A program made the position numbers and the translations under genes. A stretch of DNA of 64,000 nt from Bacteroidia bacterium (lineage in GTDB: Bacteria > Bacteroidota > Bacteroidia > Flavobacteriales_D > Cryomorphaceae), in the NCBI GenBank assembly GCA_030427905.1, contig JAUICL010000006.1, positions 1-64,000 of the forward strand. Direction: 5' to 3'. This document shows positions 18,956 to 26,031 of the stretch, in pieces. The notes beneath the pieces are model-generated. The model did not search any database and was not told where the DNA came from. It worked only from the letters and a program-made list of their open reading frames with translations. Each line of letters begins with the position of its first letter. Within the stretch, counting starts at the first letter, position 1.

Positions 18956-19438
18956 ATGAATTTGAAGAAGCTAATTATATTATTCTTGATTTGCCATTTT
19001 AATTTCATTGACTCATTTGGTCAAATTTCTGTTGATTCTGTAAAAATATACTGGAACAACGGTTCTATGAAATATCTCTCCGTATGTTGCTTTGTTGATA
19101 CGGTTGAAACAGTTGATTCTGGAATGCAAGCAGTATTACTTCGTGAGTCTCGACTTTGGACACCCGAAGGAAGAGAATTTGAAGAATCGACTGAACAGTT
19201 TTGGGAAATATATGGCGACATAGTTGAGATTGAAAAACCGATTGGAATAGGTAAGGATGAAGCCGAGTACAGAAGACTAATATCTATAGCAGATTCTCTA
19301 TTCAATAAATTGGATGGCACAAGTGAAACTGCAAATGAGGCGATTAAAGCTTATGTGTCAGCTAAAGACCTGCTTCCAGAAGCGCGCTATCCAAACGAAC
19401 AAATCGAATTAATTCATGTAAGGCTAAAAGAGAAATAA
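18956..19438 (+). CDS. Small secreted hypothetical protein
   Basis: 160 residues with a signal peptide (MNLKKLIILFLICHFNFIDSFGQ). The mature part carries a Cys pair (LSVCCFV) and ends in a helical segment resembling a TPR half (SETANEAIKAYVSAKDLLPEARYPNEQIELI). No family assigned. It lies between R2 (box GTTGTCA) and TGGCAAC (19445), which are complementary at 6 of 7 positions: a single-gene cassette. Confidence 0.75.
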   Translation: MNLKKLIILFLICHFNFIDSFGQISVDSVKIYWNNGSMKYLSVCCFVDTVETVDSGMQAVLLRESRLWTPEGREFEESTEQFWEIYGDIVEIEKPIGIGKDEAEYRRLISIADSLFNKLDGTSETANEAIKAYVSAKDLLPEARYPNEQIELIHVRLKEK

Positions 19439-19444
19439 ACGAAA

Positions 19445-19515
19445 TGGCAACATTCGCTAAAAATCATAACCAAACCAATCTTACCGTTTTTACACTTTTT
19501 AGCTTAGCGCTGGCG
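19445..19515 (+). other. attC-like site between two small genes
   Basis: TGGCAAC (19445-19451), arm CGCTAAAAA (about 19455) against TTTTTAG...AGCG (about 19495-19508), then GCTGGCG (19509-19515), an apparently mutated right box, followed by the tgcatttaaa tail also seen near 21155 and 20430. Confidence 0.5.
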
Positions 19516-19540
19516 TGCATTTAAACAAACCCGAAACTAA

Positions 19541-20050
19541 ATGACAAAAAGAGATTTCTTCATTCTATTAATAAAGGTGTTTGGGCTTTTCTCGGTCGTG
19601 ACTTCACTTTTTTCGGTTTTACCTGGCAATATTTCACTAGCAATGATGGATATTGACGTATTCTCGATGGTGTGGATTGTGATCGCAATTGTTGTTGTAG
19701 TTGGACTTTTTGTTGCTTTGATATTTAAAGCGGACAAGGTTGTTCGACTTTTAAAGCTCGACAAAGGATTTGATGACGAAAGAATAGATCTCGGGAACTT
19801 AAAAGCGACCGACATTGTCAAAACCGGAACTTTTATAATCGGCGGACTCCTGATTTTAGACAATCTACCTACTTTTTTAAGTCATTCGCTTTTTGCATTT
19901 AAGGGAGACATTATCGGACTAGAATACAATTCACATGACAAATTTTATTGGGCAGTAAGCGGACTGAACCTAATAATTGGGTTCTTGCTTTTAACCAACT
20001 ATGAGTTTATAGCGAAAAAGTTAAAAACAGAGAGAACCGAAAAAGAATAA
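19541..20050 (+). CDS. Integral membrane protein of unknown function
   Basis: 169 residues with four predicted membrane helices: about 8-30 (FFILLIKVFGLFSVVTSLFS), 40-63 (IVIAIVVVVGLFVALIFK), 93-112 (TGTFIIGGLLILDNLPTFLS) and 133-154 (WAVSGLNLIIGFLLL). No catalytic residues stand out. Similar small four-helix proteins are frequent in Bacteroidota accessory regions. It is a lone gene between an attC-like site and the R3 block. Confidence 0.75.
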   Translation: MTKRDFFILLIKVFGLFSVVTSLFSVLPGNISLAMMDIDVFSMVWIVIAIVVVVGLFVALIFKADKVVRLLKLDKGFDDERIDLGNLKATDIVKTGTFIIGGLLILDNLPTFLSHSLFAFKGDIIGLEYNSHDKFYWAVSGLNLIIGFLLLTNYEFIAKKLKTERTEKE

Positions 20051-20180
20051 AAAACGACGCGCGAACCATAGGAGCTGATAACGCCAATGGCGAAGACAAG
20101 CACACCGTGTCCCGATAAGACGGGAACTTGTCCGGATGTATACGGAACCCTGTTCATGTCTCAAGAAAGTACCTGATTCT
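20051..20180. other. Conserved block before terminator, copy 3
   Basis: After the stop, CGCGAAC precedes agctgataacgcc and a cccgat...acggg inverted patch, the same order as at 2783-2861. Confidence 0.45.
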
Positions 20181-20428
20181 AGCCCGTTTTAGCGGGCTTT
20201 TTTTAATCAAAGCGAGAAGCCAAGGTGGGAAGGTGCCCTGACAAGGTAGAAGCTCTCCTGATTTTTCGCATATTTGAGAAGGACGAATACGCTTGGGCGA
20301 GCTAGCGGTTTAGGGAAAGGTTATTCGTTTGTAGACGTTTAAAAACGGATAATTACACGGTTAATAGAGAACACGAATAATAACTCGATTACGGTATATC
20401 ACACAGGGTGTGATATTACACGTTGGCA
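20181..20428 (+). repeat. Long intergenic repeat R3
   Basis: The third copy of the ~245-bp element. Here the palindrome is perfect: ATATCACAC, AGG, GTGTGATAT (about 20397-20417). It ends in GTTGGCA (20422-20428), which is the exact complement of the box after the following gene. Confidence 0.82.
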
Positions 20429-20443
20429 GCCATTTAAAAAACG

Positions 20444-21088
20444 ATGAATATCCTACTCAAAATATTAAAATGGACAACAATTTCAATCGGCAGTTTGATT
20501 GGATGTTTAATAATAGCTTACCTGATTTACGACAATGTCTTTTACGAGCGAGAACTGAATCAGATAAAGGACGACCTTAACGCAATTGAGAACGTTGAAG
20601 TAGTTGACATCTGGGGACACAAGGACATAACACTTGAGGAAATTTCTGCAAGATTAAGAATAAGAGACAAAGGCGAAATTGTACTGTATGGACTTAGTAA
20701 TGACGCCTTTAATTACCCTGATAGAGTTCCAATTACAGAAATCGGAGGACACTCATTCACTTGGTTTTTATGCAATGGCGGAATTGGACCAGGAATTGAC
20801 ATTGGAAATTATGGTGAACTTGGTCAATTAATTAATAAGGAATTCATGAACGTAAAGGATGTAGTTGACAATTACGACTACATTCTAAATCAGATAAAGA
20901 CGCTGAAATATTCACCGGACATTAATCACTTCGAGACAGAAAGAACCGAGAGCTATATTTTGGTAGAACAAGAGCAGTCAAAAGATCAAGATCCCATTTT
21001 CAACTTGGTCGGAATTGAGAATAAATTTGAATTTGCAGAAACCTTAACATGGAATAAAAGTGACTGCTATTACAACAAGAAAAAATAA
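20444..21088 (+). CDS. Membrane-anchored hypothetical protein
   Basis: 214 residues; one N-terminal transmembrane helix (about 12-32, ISIGSLIGCLIIAYLIY) followed by a soluble extracytoplasmic domain with no named family. The region LEEISARLRIRDKGEIVLYGLSNDAF looks like an alpha/beta fold. It is bounded by R3 (GTTGGCA) and TGCCAAC (21096-21102), a perfect complementary pair. Confidence 0.75.
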   Translation: MNILLKILKWTTISIGSLIGCLIIAYLIYDNVFYERELNQIKDDLNAIENVEVVDIWGHKDITLEEISARLRIRDKGEIVLYGLSNDAFNYPDRVPITEIGGHSFTWFLCNGGIGPGIDIGNYGELGQLINKEFMNVKDVVDNYDYILNQIKTLKYSPDINHFETERTESYILVEQEQSKDQDPIFNLVGIENKFEFAETLTWNKSDCYYNKKK

Positions 21089-21095
21089 AAACGGT

Positions 21096-21154
21096 TGCCA
21101 ACAATCGCTATAAAAAACATGCCCTGTGGGACACGTTTCATAGCGGAGTCGTAG
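21096..21154 (+). other. attC-like site before toxin-antitoxin pair
   Basis: TGCCAAC (21096-21102), arms CGCTAT (21106-21111) and ATAGCG (21140-21145), right box GTCGTAG (21148-21154); 59 bp. GTCGTAG is complementary at 6 of 7 positions to CTACGGC after the antitoxin gene. Confidence 0.55.
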
Positions 21155-21192
21155 TGCATTAAAAAGAATCCATCGGACTTTTCTCATTATCG

Positions 21193-21239
21193 TTGCCTAC
21201 TCTCTAAGAAATGATTTATATTTGTATCCGATCGGATAC
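21193..21239 (+). promoter_or_regulatory. Promoter and palindromic operator of the toxin-antitoxin operon
   Basis: TTG at 21193-21195 and TATATTTG at 21217-21224 fit the Bacteroidota -33/-7 promoter with a 21-bp spacer. A perfect 16-bp palindrome, GTATCCGATCGGATAC (21224-21239), overlaps the predicted start point, as expected for autorepression by the antitoxin or by the complex. Confidence 0.75.
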
Positions 21240-21247
21240 ATCTATCA

Positions 21248-21550
21248 ATATTTAGGACAGAGAAAACAGCCGAATTCGACAAGTGGTTCAGAAAGCTCAA
21301 GGATATTCGAGCAAAAGCAAAGATTCTTTTTAGAATTCAGAAGTTAGAGACCGACGAACATTTTGGTGATTGTAAATCTGTTGGTGAAGGAATTAGAGAA
21401 TTGCGAATAAACTACGCGAAAGGATACAGGGTATATTTCAAAGAGAAAGAAAATAGGATCATTGTACTCTTAATTGGTGGTGAGAAATCAAGTCAACAGA
21501 AGGACATTAAAAAGGCAAAAGAAATCTGGAATAAAATAAATAACGACTGA
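21248..21550 (+). CDS. HigB/RelE-type toxin, no standard start codon
   Basis: A frame ending at 21550 reads EKTAEFDKWFRKLKDIRAKA, a family-typical middle with FGDCKSVGEGIRELRI and YAKGYRVYFKEKE, then LLIGGEKSSQQKDIKKAKEIW. This matches the HigB-like (phage Gp49-type) addiction-module killer proteins, RelE-fold mRNA interferases of about 100 residues. It is missing a start: the codon aligned with the usual Met is ATA (21248-21250), preceded in frame by a stop at about 21212, and no ATG, GTG or TTG exists until about codon 50. With the promoter start near 21230, only ATA fits. Either a rare AUA start or a toxin silenced by point mutation. The antitoxin follows after one base. Confidence 0.75.
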   Translation: MFRTEKTAEFDKWFRKLKDIRAKAKILFRIQKLETDEHFGDCKSVGEGIRELRINYAKGYRVYFKEKENRIIVLLIGGEKSSQQKDIKKAKEIWNKINND

Positions 21551-21551
21551 C

Positions 21552-21833
21552 ATGGCAACAACAAAATTTGATATTGCGGATTACCTTGACAATGAAGAAA
21601 TGATTGCCGAGTATCTCAATACTGTCCTCGAAGATGGGGATAGCTCCGATCTTATTGTAGCTATCGGACACATTGCAAAAGCTATCGGTATGACAAAAAT
21701 TGCAGAAAAAACGGGAATGAGTAGACCGAGTCTATACAAGGCATTAGCTGATGGAGCTAAACCACAATTCGAGACTATTATGAAAGTCTTGAAAGCTATT
21801 GGTGGACAAATAAATGTGAAACCAAGTGCTTGA
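21552..21833 (+). CDS. HigA-like antitoxin, HTH domain
   Basis: 93 residues with a helix-turn-helix core at about 50-75 (TKIAEKTGMSRPSLYKALADG), characteristic of the probable addiction-module antidote proteins paired with HigB/Gp49-like toxins; it typically binds the promoter and neutralises the toxin. The ATG is one base after the toxin stop, indicating one operon. The palindrome at 21224 is its likely operator. Confidence 0.88.
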   Translation: MATTKFDIADYLDNEEMIAEYLNTVLEDGDSSDLIVAIGHIAKAIGMTKIAEKTGMSRPSLYKALADGAKPQFETIMKVLKAIGGQINVKPSA

Positions 21834-21843
21834 AAAATAGGAA

Positions 21844-22010
21844 CTACGGCACGATCGTATTAGCTAATCACGCCTAAAGCAGAGACCTGCACTACTTGTC
21901 CCGATGCGTCGGGAACCCTGTCCCGGCTCAGCGGGAACTAGTCCCGATATGTCGGGAACCCTACTCTTATTCCAAAAAAAAACTTGACATAAGCCCGTTT
22001 CAGCGGGCTT
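21844..22010 (+). other. Cassette end with tandem inverted patches and terminator
   Basis: CTACGGC (21844-21850), the shared agctaatcacgcctaaagc block, then three successive hairpins of the tcccgat...tcggga type (about 21897-21960), and the AAGCCCG/CGGGCTT terminator at 21991-22010. This is the last copy of the block and seems to close the cassette region. Confidence 0.55.
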
Positions 22011-22082
22011 CTACTTTTACTGAGCCCACAGTTTTCTACTGTCGATGAGATGGAAGGAAGGGAAGGACAGTAGGGGATTGGC

Positions 22083-22113
22083 AAAAAAAAAGAGCGATCA
22101 CATGGGATCGCTC
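22083..22113 (-). terminator. Rho-independent terminator
   Basis: On the minus strand, GAGCGATC and GATCGCTC arms are followed by a run of T (A at 22083-22090 on the plus strand); it serves the gene at 22137. Confidence 0.85.
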
Positions 22114-22136
22114 GTTCTATAGATTTCGTTTTGGGT

Positions 22137-22508
22137 TTACATTCCCACCACACTCATTGCTTTTTTGAGTAGCTCTGGATTGCTTTTTACATACTCAATC
22201 GCCGCTTCAGTCAACTTTTTGTCTTTGAGAATGCTTTGCATAATTGATTTTTTAGACCCTTCAGCTTTTGCTGCAAGCTTACCTACTTGCTCTTGGGTGT
22301 CCTTGTTTTTCATAAGGTAGTCTACGGTCTGCTCCTGAACTTCCTTATCTTTCATAAGGGCATCTTTAATTTGCTCGTCTTGCTTGTCTTGGCCTTTGTT
22401 CATTTCGGTTTTTGCACTCTTCGACATCTTTGTTACGTCTGTGGTACTCTGAGCTGATCCAGCAAACGCGAATGCAAAAACAAATAGTCCGATTAGTAGT
22501 CCTTTCAT
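22137..22508 (-). CDS. Small secreted helical protein
   Basis: 123 residues: a signal peptide (MKGLLIGLFVFAFAFAGSAQ), then a highly charged, Lys/Gln-rich, fully helical mature region (KTEMNKGQDKQDEQIKDALM and onwards) with heptad-like spacing. No family recognised. A terminator follows. Likely a periplasmic or secreted coiled-coil protein. Confidence 0.75.
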   Translation of the reverse strand: MKGLLIGLFVFAFAFAGSAQSTTDVTKMSKSAKTEMNKGQDKQDEQIKDALMKDKEVQEQTVDYLMKNKDTQEQVGKLAAKAEGSKKSIMQSILKDKKLTEAAIEYVKSNPELLKKAMSVVGM

Positions 22509-22977
22509 AATGATTGAGATTGGTTTGTGAGTAAATATAGGTATTAATGCCTTCCAATTCGTTAGTCAATGAACTGTTTTGAGCTGGTTGATCAGATTTT
22601 CGATAAGATGAGTTTAGATAAACCGCTTTGCACCTATCAATGTTGATCGATTACCTGAATTGACATAGCCGCTTCCCAGTTCGTTTACAAGCAGAATCCC
22701 ACAATGTAAAGCAGCATTATTTGTAATAGTGAGTTCACTGAGCATCTCTTGAATATTGGGTACTTCCTTCATTATCTGCGCGATAATCCTATCTTTAGCA
22801 GCACGGACATCTGTAGTGCGTTGGAGCGATAACTGGATTTGTTCAGAATTGGCGATGTGAGAGGAAAGAGATGTGAGATGAAAAATCTCAAAACAAAACC
22901 ACCCTTTAATCAGAACTTATAAAAACCAACAGAGATAGCTGAACCAGAAAAGAAGTAGGCGCCAAACCATCAAAACC
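22509..22977. other. Intergenic, with an unassigned open frame
   Basis: An open frame of 100 codons exists on the minus strand (22916 to a stop at 22614; it includes IANSEQIQLSLQRTTDVRAA and IIAQIMKEVPNIQEM) but has no ATG near its head. It may be a gene remnant. Nothing else is visible. Confidence 0.3.
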
Positions 22978-23496
22978 ATGAGAAGAATAACCACCAGACT
23001 GACAATCATCGCTGTGCTTAGTGCCACGGCATTTACCATCCAAAGCTGTGATCAAAAAGAAAAAGAAGTAATTAAAGAAGTTGAGAAGGAAGTGGTCGTC
23101 GCTCCCGAAAAGCCTGAGTATTTTCTTTTGCGGCCAGAAGTTGAAAAGGCTTATGGGTACTCGCATGCGGTGAAAATCGGAAATAGCATTAAAATTTCTG
23201 GAGCGGTGAGTATGGATGAAGAAGGGAATCCAACGGCGATAGGCGATATAGAGCAGCAGATGAAAAACTGCTACGCAGATCTGGAAAAAATCTTAAACCA
23301 TTTTGATTGCACTTTCGACGATGTGGTCAAAGAAGACATCTTTACGACAGATATGGCGCAGATGCTCGAGAAGTCGGCGTATAGGGCTGAAGTGTACCAA
23401 AACGGATTTCCTACAGGTTCATGGCTCGAAGTAAAGGGGCTGGCACTACCCGAGTTTATGGTCGAAATCGAACTTGAAGTTCACAAGTCAGAATAG
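22978..23496 (+). CDS. RidA/YjgF-family lipoprotein
   Basis: 172 residues. The N-terminal lipoprotein signal ends at TIQSC; a short Glu/Lys/Val-rich spacer (EKEVIKEVEKEVVV) leads to a RidA-type domain (about 50-170): YGYSHAVKIGNSIKISGAVS, the central QMKNCYADLEKILNHF helix, VVKEDIFTTDMAQM and the PTGSWLEVKGLA strand. In cytosolic RidA the Arg of the R-P-A-R-S/T motif handles reactive enamines. Here that position reads PTGSWLEV, so the key Arg is absent and imine deaminase activity is doubtful. The lipidated, extracytoplasmic location is also unusual. The neighbour 33 bp downstream is a DUF6090 gene. Confidence 0.85.
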   Translation: MRRITTRLTIIAVLSATAFTIQSCDQKEKEVIKEVEKEVVVAPEKPEYFLLRPEVEKAYGYSHAVKIGNSIKISGAVSMDEEGNPTAIGDIEQQMKNCYADLEKILNHFDCTFDDVVKEDIFTTDMAQMLEKSAYRAEVYQNGFPTGSWLEVKGLALPEFMVEIELEVHKSE

Positions 23497-23529
23497 GAGA
23501 ATATCTCCGGCTACGTAGGCCTGCTCAAT

Positions 23530-24285
23530 ATGATCAGATTTTTCAGAAAACTTAGACAGCAATTTGTGAGAGAAAGCAAGTTCAGTAAGTACGTGATTTA
23601 CGCTATCGGTGAAATCATACTGGTTGTAATCGGAATTCTGATTGCTCTGTACATCAATAACTTGAACACCGAAAGACAAGATTCGATTACGCTCAATGGC
23701 TATCTGAACAATATAGCCCAAAACATTAGATCAGATAAGGAGAGTCTAGAAGTGATCACTGCATTTCGTGATAGTTCTATTATTGGCTCGCGGTTTTTTA
23801 TGAGAATGATCGAAGAAGACTCGAAGGATCAATACAAGACCTATTTTTCTAAGTTTTTCAAGTTCAATCCTTGGCTTGATGAGTCTTTTCAATCAAACCA
23901 GAGTGGTTTTGAAGCGCTAAAGAATTCGGGTTATTTAAACAAGATTCAGCAGACGGAGTTGGAAACGGAGCTGTACAGGTACTACAGCTTGGTTCAAAAG
24001 ATCAAGGACGAAGAACGTAGCTTAAACAATTTTATGGAGGAGATGGAGTATGATATGTATAAGAACAATGTTGTTCAAGAGACCAAGCCCCTTATTCGAA
24101 CGCTTTTCCGAAAGGCTGAAACCGAACAGGACCTGGAAGAATTGGAGCGGGTTCTAAATTATCCGGCATTTGTTGGAAGTCATTCCAGAAATGCGGGAAC
24201 TAGCTATATGATTGCACTCTATGATGAGCTGTCTTTGGTAGCCTACGACTTGTTGGGCGAGATTGAAAATGAACTCCTGGATTGA
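23530..24285 (+). CDS. DUF6090 family membrane-anchored protein, second copy
   Basis: 251 residues with the same N-terminal design as the 3089 gene: basic MIRFFRKLRQQFV, helix YVIYAIGEIILVVIGILIAL, then NNLN and a helical charged domain. It lies 33 bp behind the RidA-like lipoprotein and is probably cotranscribed. No cassette boxes flank it, in contrast to the other copy. Confidence 0.85.
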   Translation: MIRFFRKLRQQFVRESKFSKYVIYAIGEIILVVIGILIALYINNLNTERQDSITLNGYLNNIAQNIRSDKESLEVITAFRDSSIIGSRFFMRMIEEDSKDQYKTYFSKFFKFNPWLDESFQSNQSGFEALKNSGYLNKIQQTELETELYRYYSLVQKIKDEERSLNNFMEEMEYDMYKNNVVQETKPLIRTLFRKAETEQDLEELERVLNYPAFVGSHSRNAGTSYMIALYDELSLVAYDLLGEIENELLD

Positions 24286-24686
24286 GGCTTGGTTTCTCCA
24301 AGTTCAAGGGTTGTGGCAATATCAAAAGGCGAGGTTTTGGTTAGCTGTGGTGTGATTTCAACCACCATTTGCAATAAGTCGAGAAGGACAGAACCAGTAA
24401 TCTAAAACTTCCCATGCCGCACTGTGATTGCCAATACACCTACACCTTTTAGACACATGACCTCCTTTGAAAGTCACCGCCGCTAGTCGAATTTTTCTGA
24501 TTATAGTTATCACTCGAGTTAGAAAATTATATCCATGTTGCTCGATTTGAAGACCTTGACTTCAGAAATGGGAAATGTAGATTATCTTTCGGCTGAAAGT
24601 TTGCCTATATCGACCAACTCAACTATACTACAAACCCAATTCATAATAAAAATCAATTTGAGTGGCTGCACATTTAAAACGACTAC
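24286..24686. other. Intergenic region
   Basis: About 400 bp with no gene. A weak -7-like element (tatctttc, near 24574) could serve the gene at 24687; the upstream TTG spacing is poor. No terminator is obvious. Confidence 0.4.
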
Positions 24687-25940
24687 ATGAAACAGATTCT
24701 CACCTTTCTTTCCCTTGTTTTTATGGGGGGCGCGGCATACGCGCAGTGTCATGCTGATTTGGGCACATACGCCACAGCTTTTGATCAAATCGATGCTCGT
24801 TCCTTTGGCTTTTTGGACGATGCTTTGACGGATGTAAAGATTCTTGGGTATGGGGAAGATACCCACGGTACAGCTGAGTTTACGCTTTTGGCCAAGGAGT
24901 TGATGGCGTACACCAATGCGAAACACGGGTTTAAAGTATTCATCATTGAGACTGGTTTTGGAGAAGGGCAGTATCTCAACGATTATGCTCAGGGAAAGAC
25001 CGATGATCTGGATTCCATTCTCACCAAGCACAATTCCACCTGGCGATATCAAACAGATGAGTTTCGAGAGCTGATGAACTGGCTCAGGGCTCACAATGAA
25101 CAGAATGACGACAAAATTCAAGTGTACGGTTGCGAAATGCAATACGTGGTGTCGGATGTTGCACGCATTCGAGCCTACCTGACTAAGGTCGGAAGCGATT
25201 ACAAAATAGATGGGTTTGAGAAGCACCTTTGGCAATCGATGGATGAAAGCGAGAAGAGCGACTACTATATTGCCTATGCCAAGCTCAAGTCGTATTTCAT
25301 TGAAAACTACGAGACTTTGGTCTCTGCATCATCTGAGCGGGAATTTGCAATGGCCTACCAACATGTGATGGTGATTGGGCAGTTTGTAGCCGCCGTAATC
25401 CAAAACACCGATCAGCGTAAGCACGATCTCCGCGACATCTACATGGCAGAGAACATTCAATGGATTATGTACTACGAAGGCGACGATTCAAAAGGACTCT
25501 ACTGGGCCCACAATGCACACGTGGGCGATTGGGTTGATAATGGTGGCTATGTGGATGTAGCGGGGCACCAGCTTCGCAAATGGTATGGCTATAGTTATTT
25601 CAATCTGGCCACAGATTTTGGGACAGGACAGTTTTTAGCCTTCCCTGCCGATGCCAATCAAACGGGGAACTGGAAGTTTGAAACGTTCGGGTATGAGTCC
25701 GTCCTGGAAAACAGCTTTTCGGCTTGTCTACAGAAGCTGGGCGACCCCAATGTCTTTGTCAATTTTCGTGAGGCTCGAGCAAATGGAGACCTAGGCCCCT
25801 TTCTGGACGTTGAAATGGAAACCATGAGCGGGGCAGGAGCTCAAGCCCGAACGAGCCAAACCGAAGTGAAGCAGCTGGGTAAGGCATTTGATGGAATCAT
25901 CTACCTCGATTCTACGAATCAAATCAACTGGGGTCAGTAG
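24687..25940 (+). CDS. Erythromycin-esterase-like hydrolase, secreted
   Basis: 417 residues: a signal peptide (MKQILTFLSLVFMGGAAYAQ), then an erythromycin esterase/EreA-like fold. Family features visible: the GEDTHGTAEF motif (about 53-62) carrying the catalytic-type His and Glu, FIIETGFGEG, and the later WAHNAHVGDW motif with two further conserved His. EreA/EreB hydrolyse macrolide lactones, but many secreted Bacteroidota homologues belong to the wider succinoglycan-biosynthesis/EreA superfamily with unknown substrate, so resistance should not be assumed. No resistance or mobility context is nearby. Confidence 0.88.
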   Translation: MKQILTFLSLVFMGGAAYAQCHADLGTYATAFDQIDARSFGFLDDALTDVKILGYGEDTHGTAEFTLLAKELMAYTNAKHGFKVFIIETGFGEGQYLNDYAQGKTDDLDSILTKHNSTWRYQTDEFRELMNWLRAHNEQNDDKIQVYGCEMQYVVSDVARIRAYLTKVGSDYKIDGFEKHLWQSMDESEKSDYYIAYAKLKSYFIENYETLVSASSEREFAMAYQHVMVIGQFVAAVIQNTDQRKHDLRDIYMAENIQWIMYYEGDDSKGLYWAHNAHVGDWVDNGGYVDVAGHQLRKWYGYSYFNLATDFGTGQFLAFPADANQTGNWKFETFGYESVLENSFSACLQKLGDPNVFVNFREARANGDLGPFLDVEMETMSGAGAQARTSQTEVKQLGKAFDGIIYLDSTNQINWGQ

Positions 25941-26031
25941 GCCTTAGCTTCCAGTATCAGTCTAATATTTTAGTAATTAATCTGTTCACTTATTCAGTTT
26001 ATGTCGATGGGTAATTAAACCAATAGACATC

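Noticed and set aside
1326-22010. Integron integrase within the array
   Set aside because: No tyrosine recombinase motif in any frame of this region; if one exists it is outside the window.
24582-25235. Minus-strand frame of 217 codons
   Set aside because: Opposite the erythromycin-esterase-like gene, whose family motifs are clear; this frame has none.
24687-25940. Calling the Ere-like gene a macrolide-resistance gene
   Set aside because: The superfamily is broad and there is no resistance or mobility context; only fold-level motifs support it.
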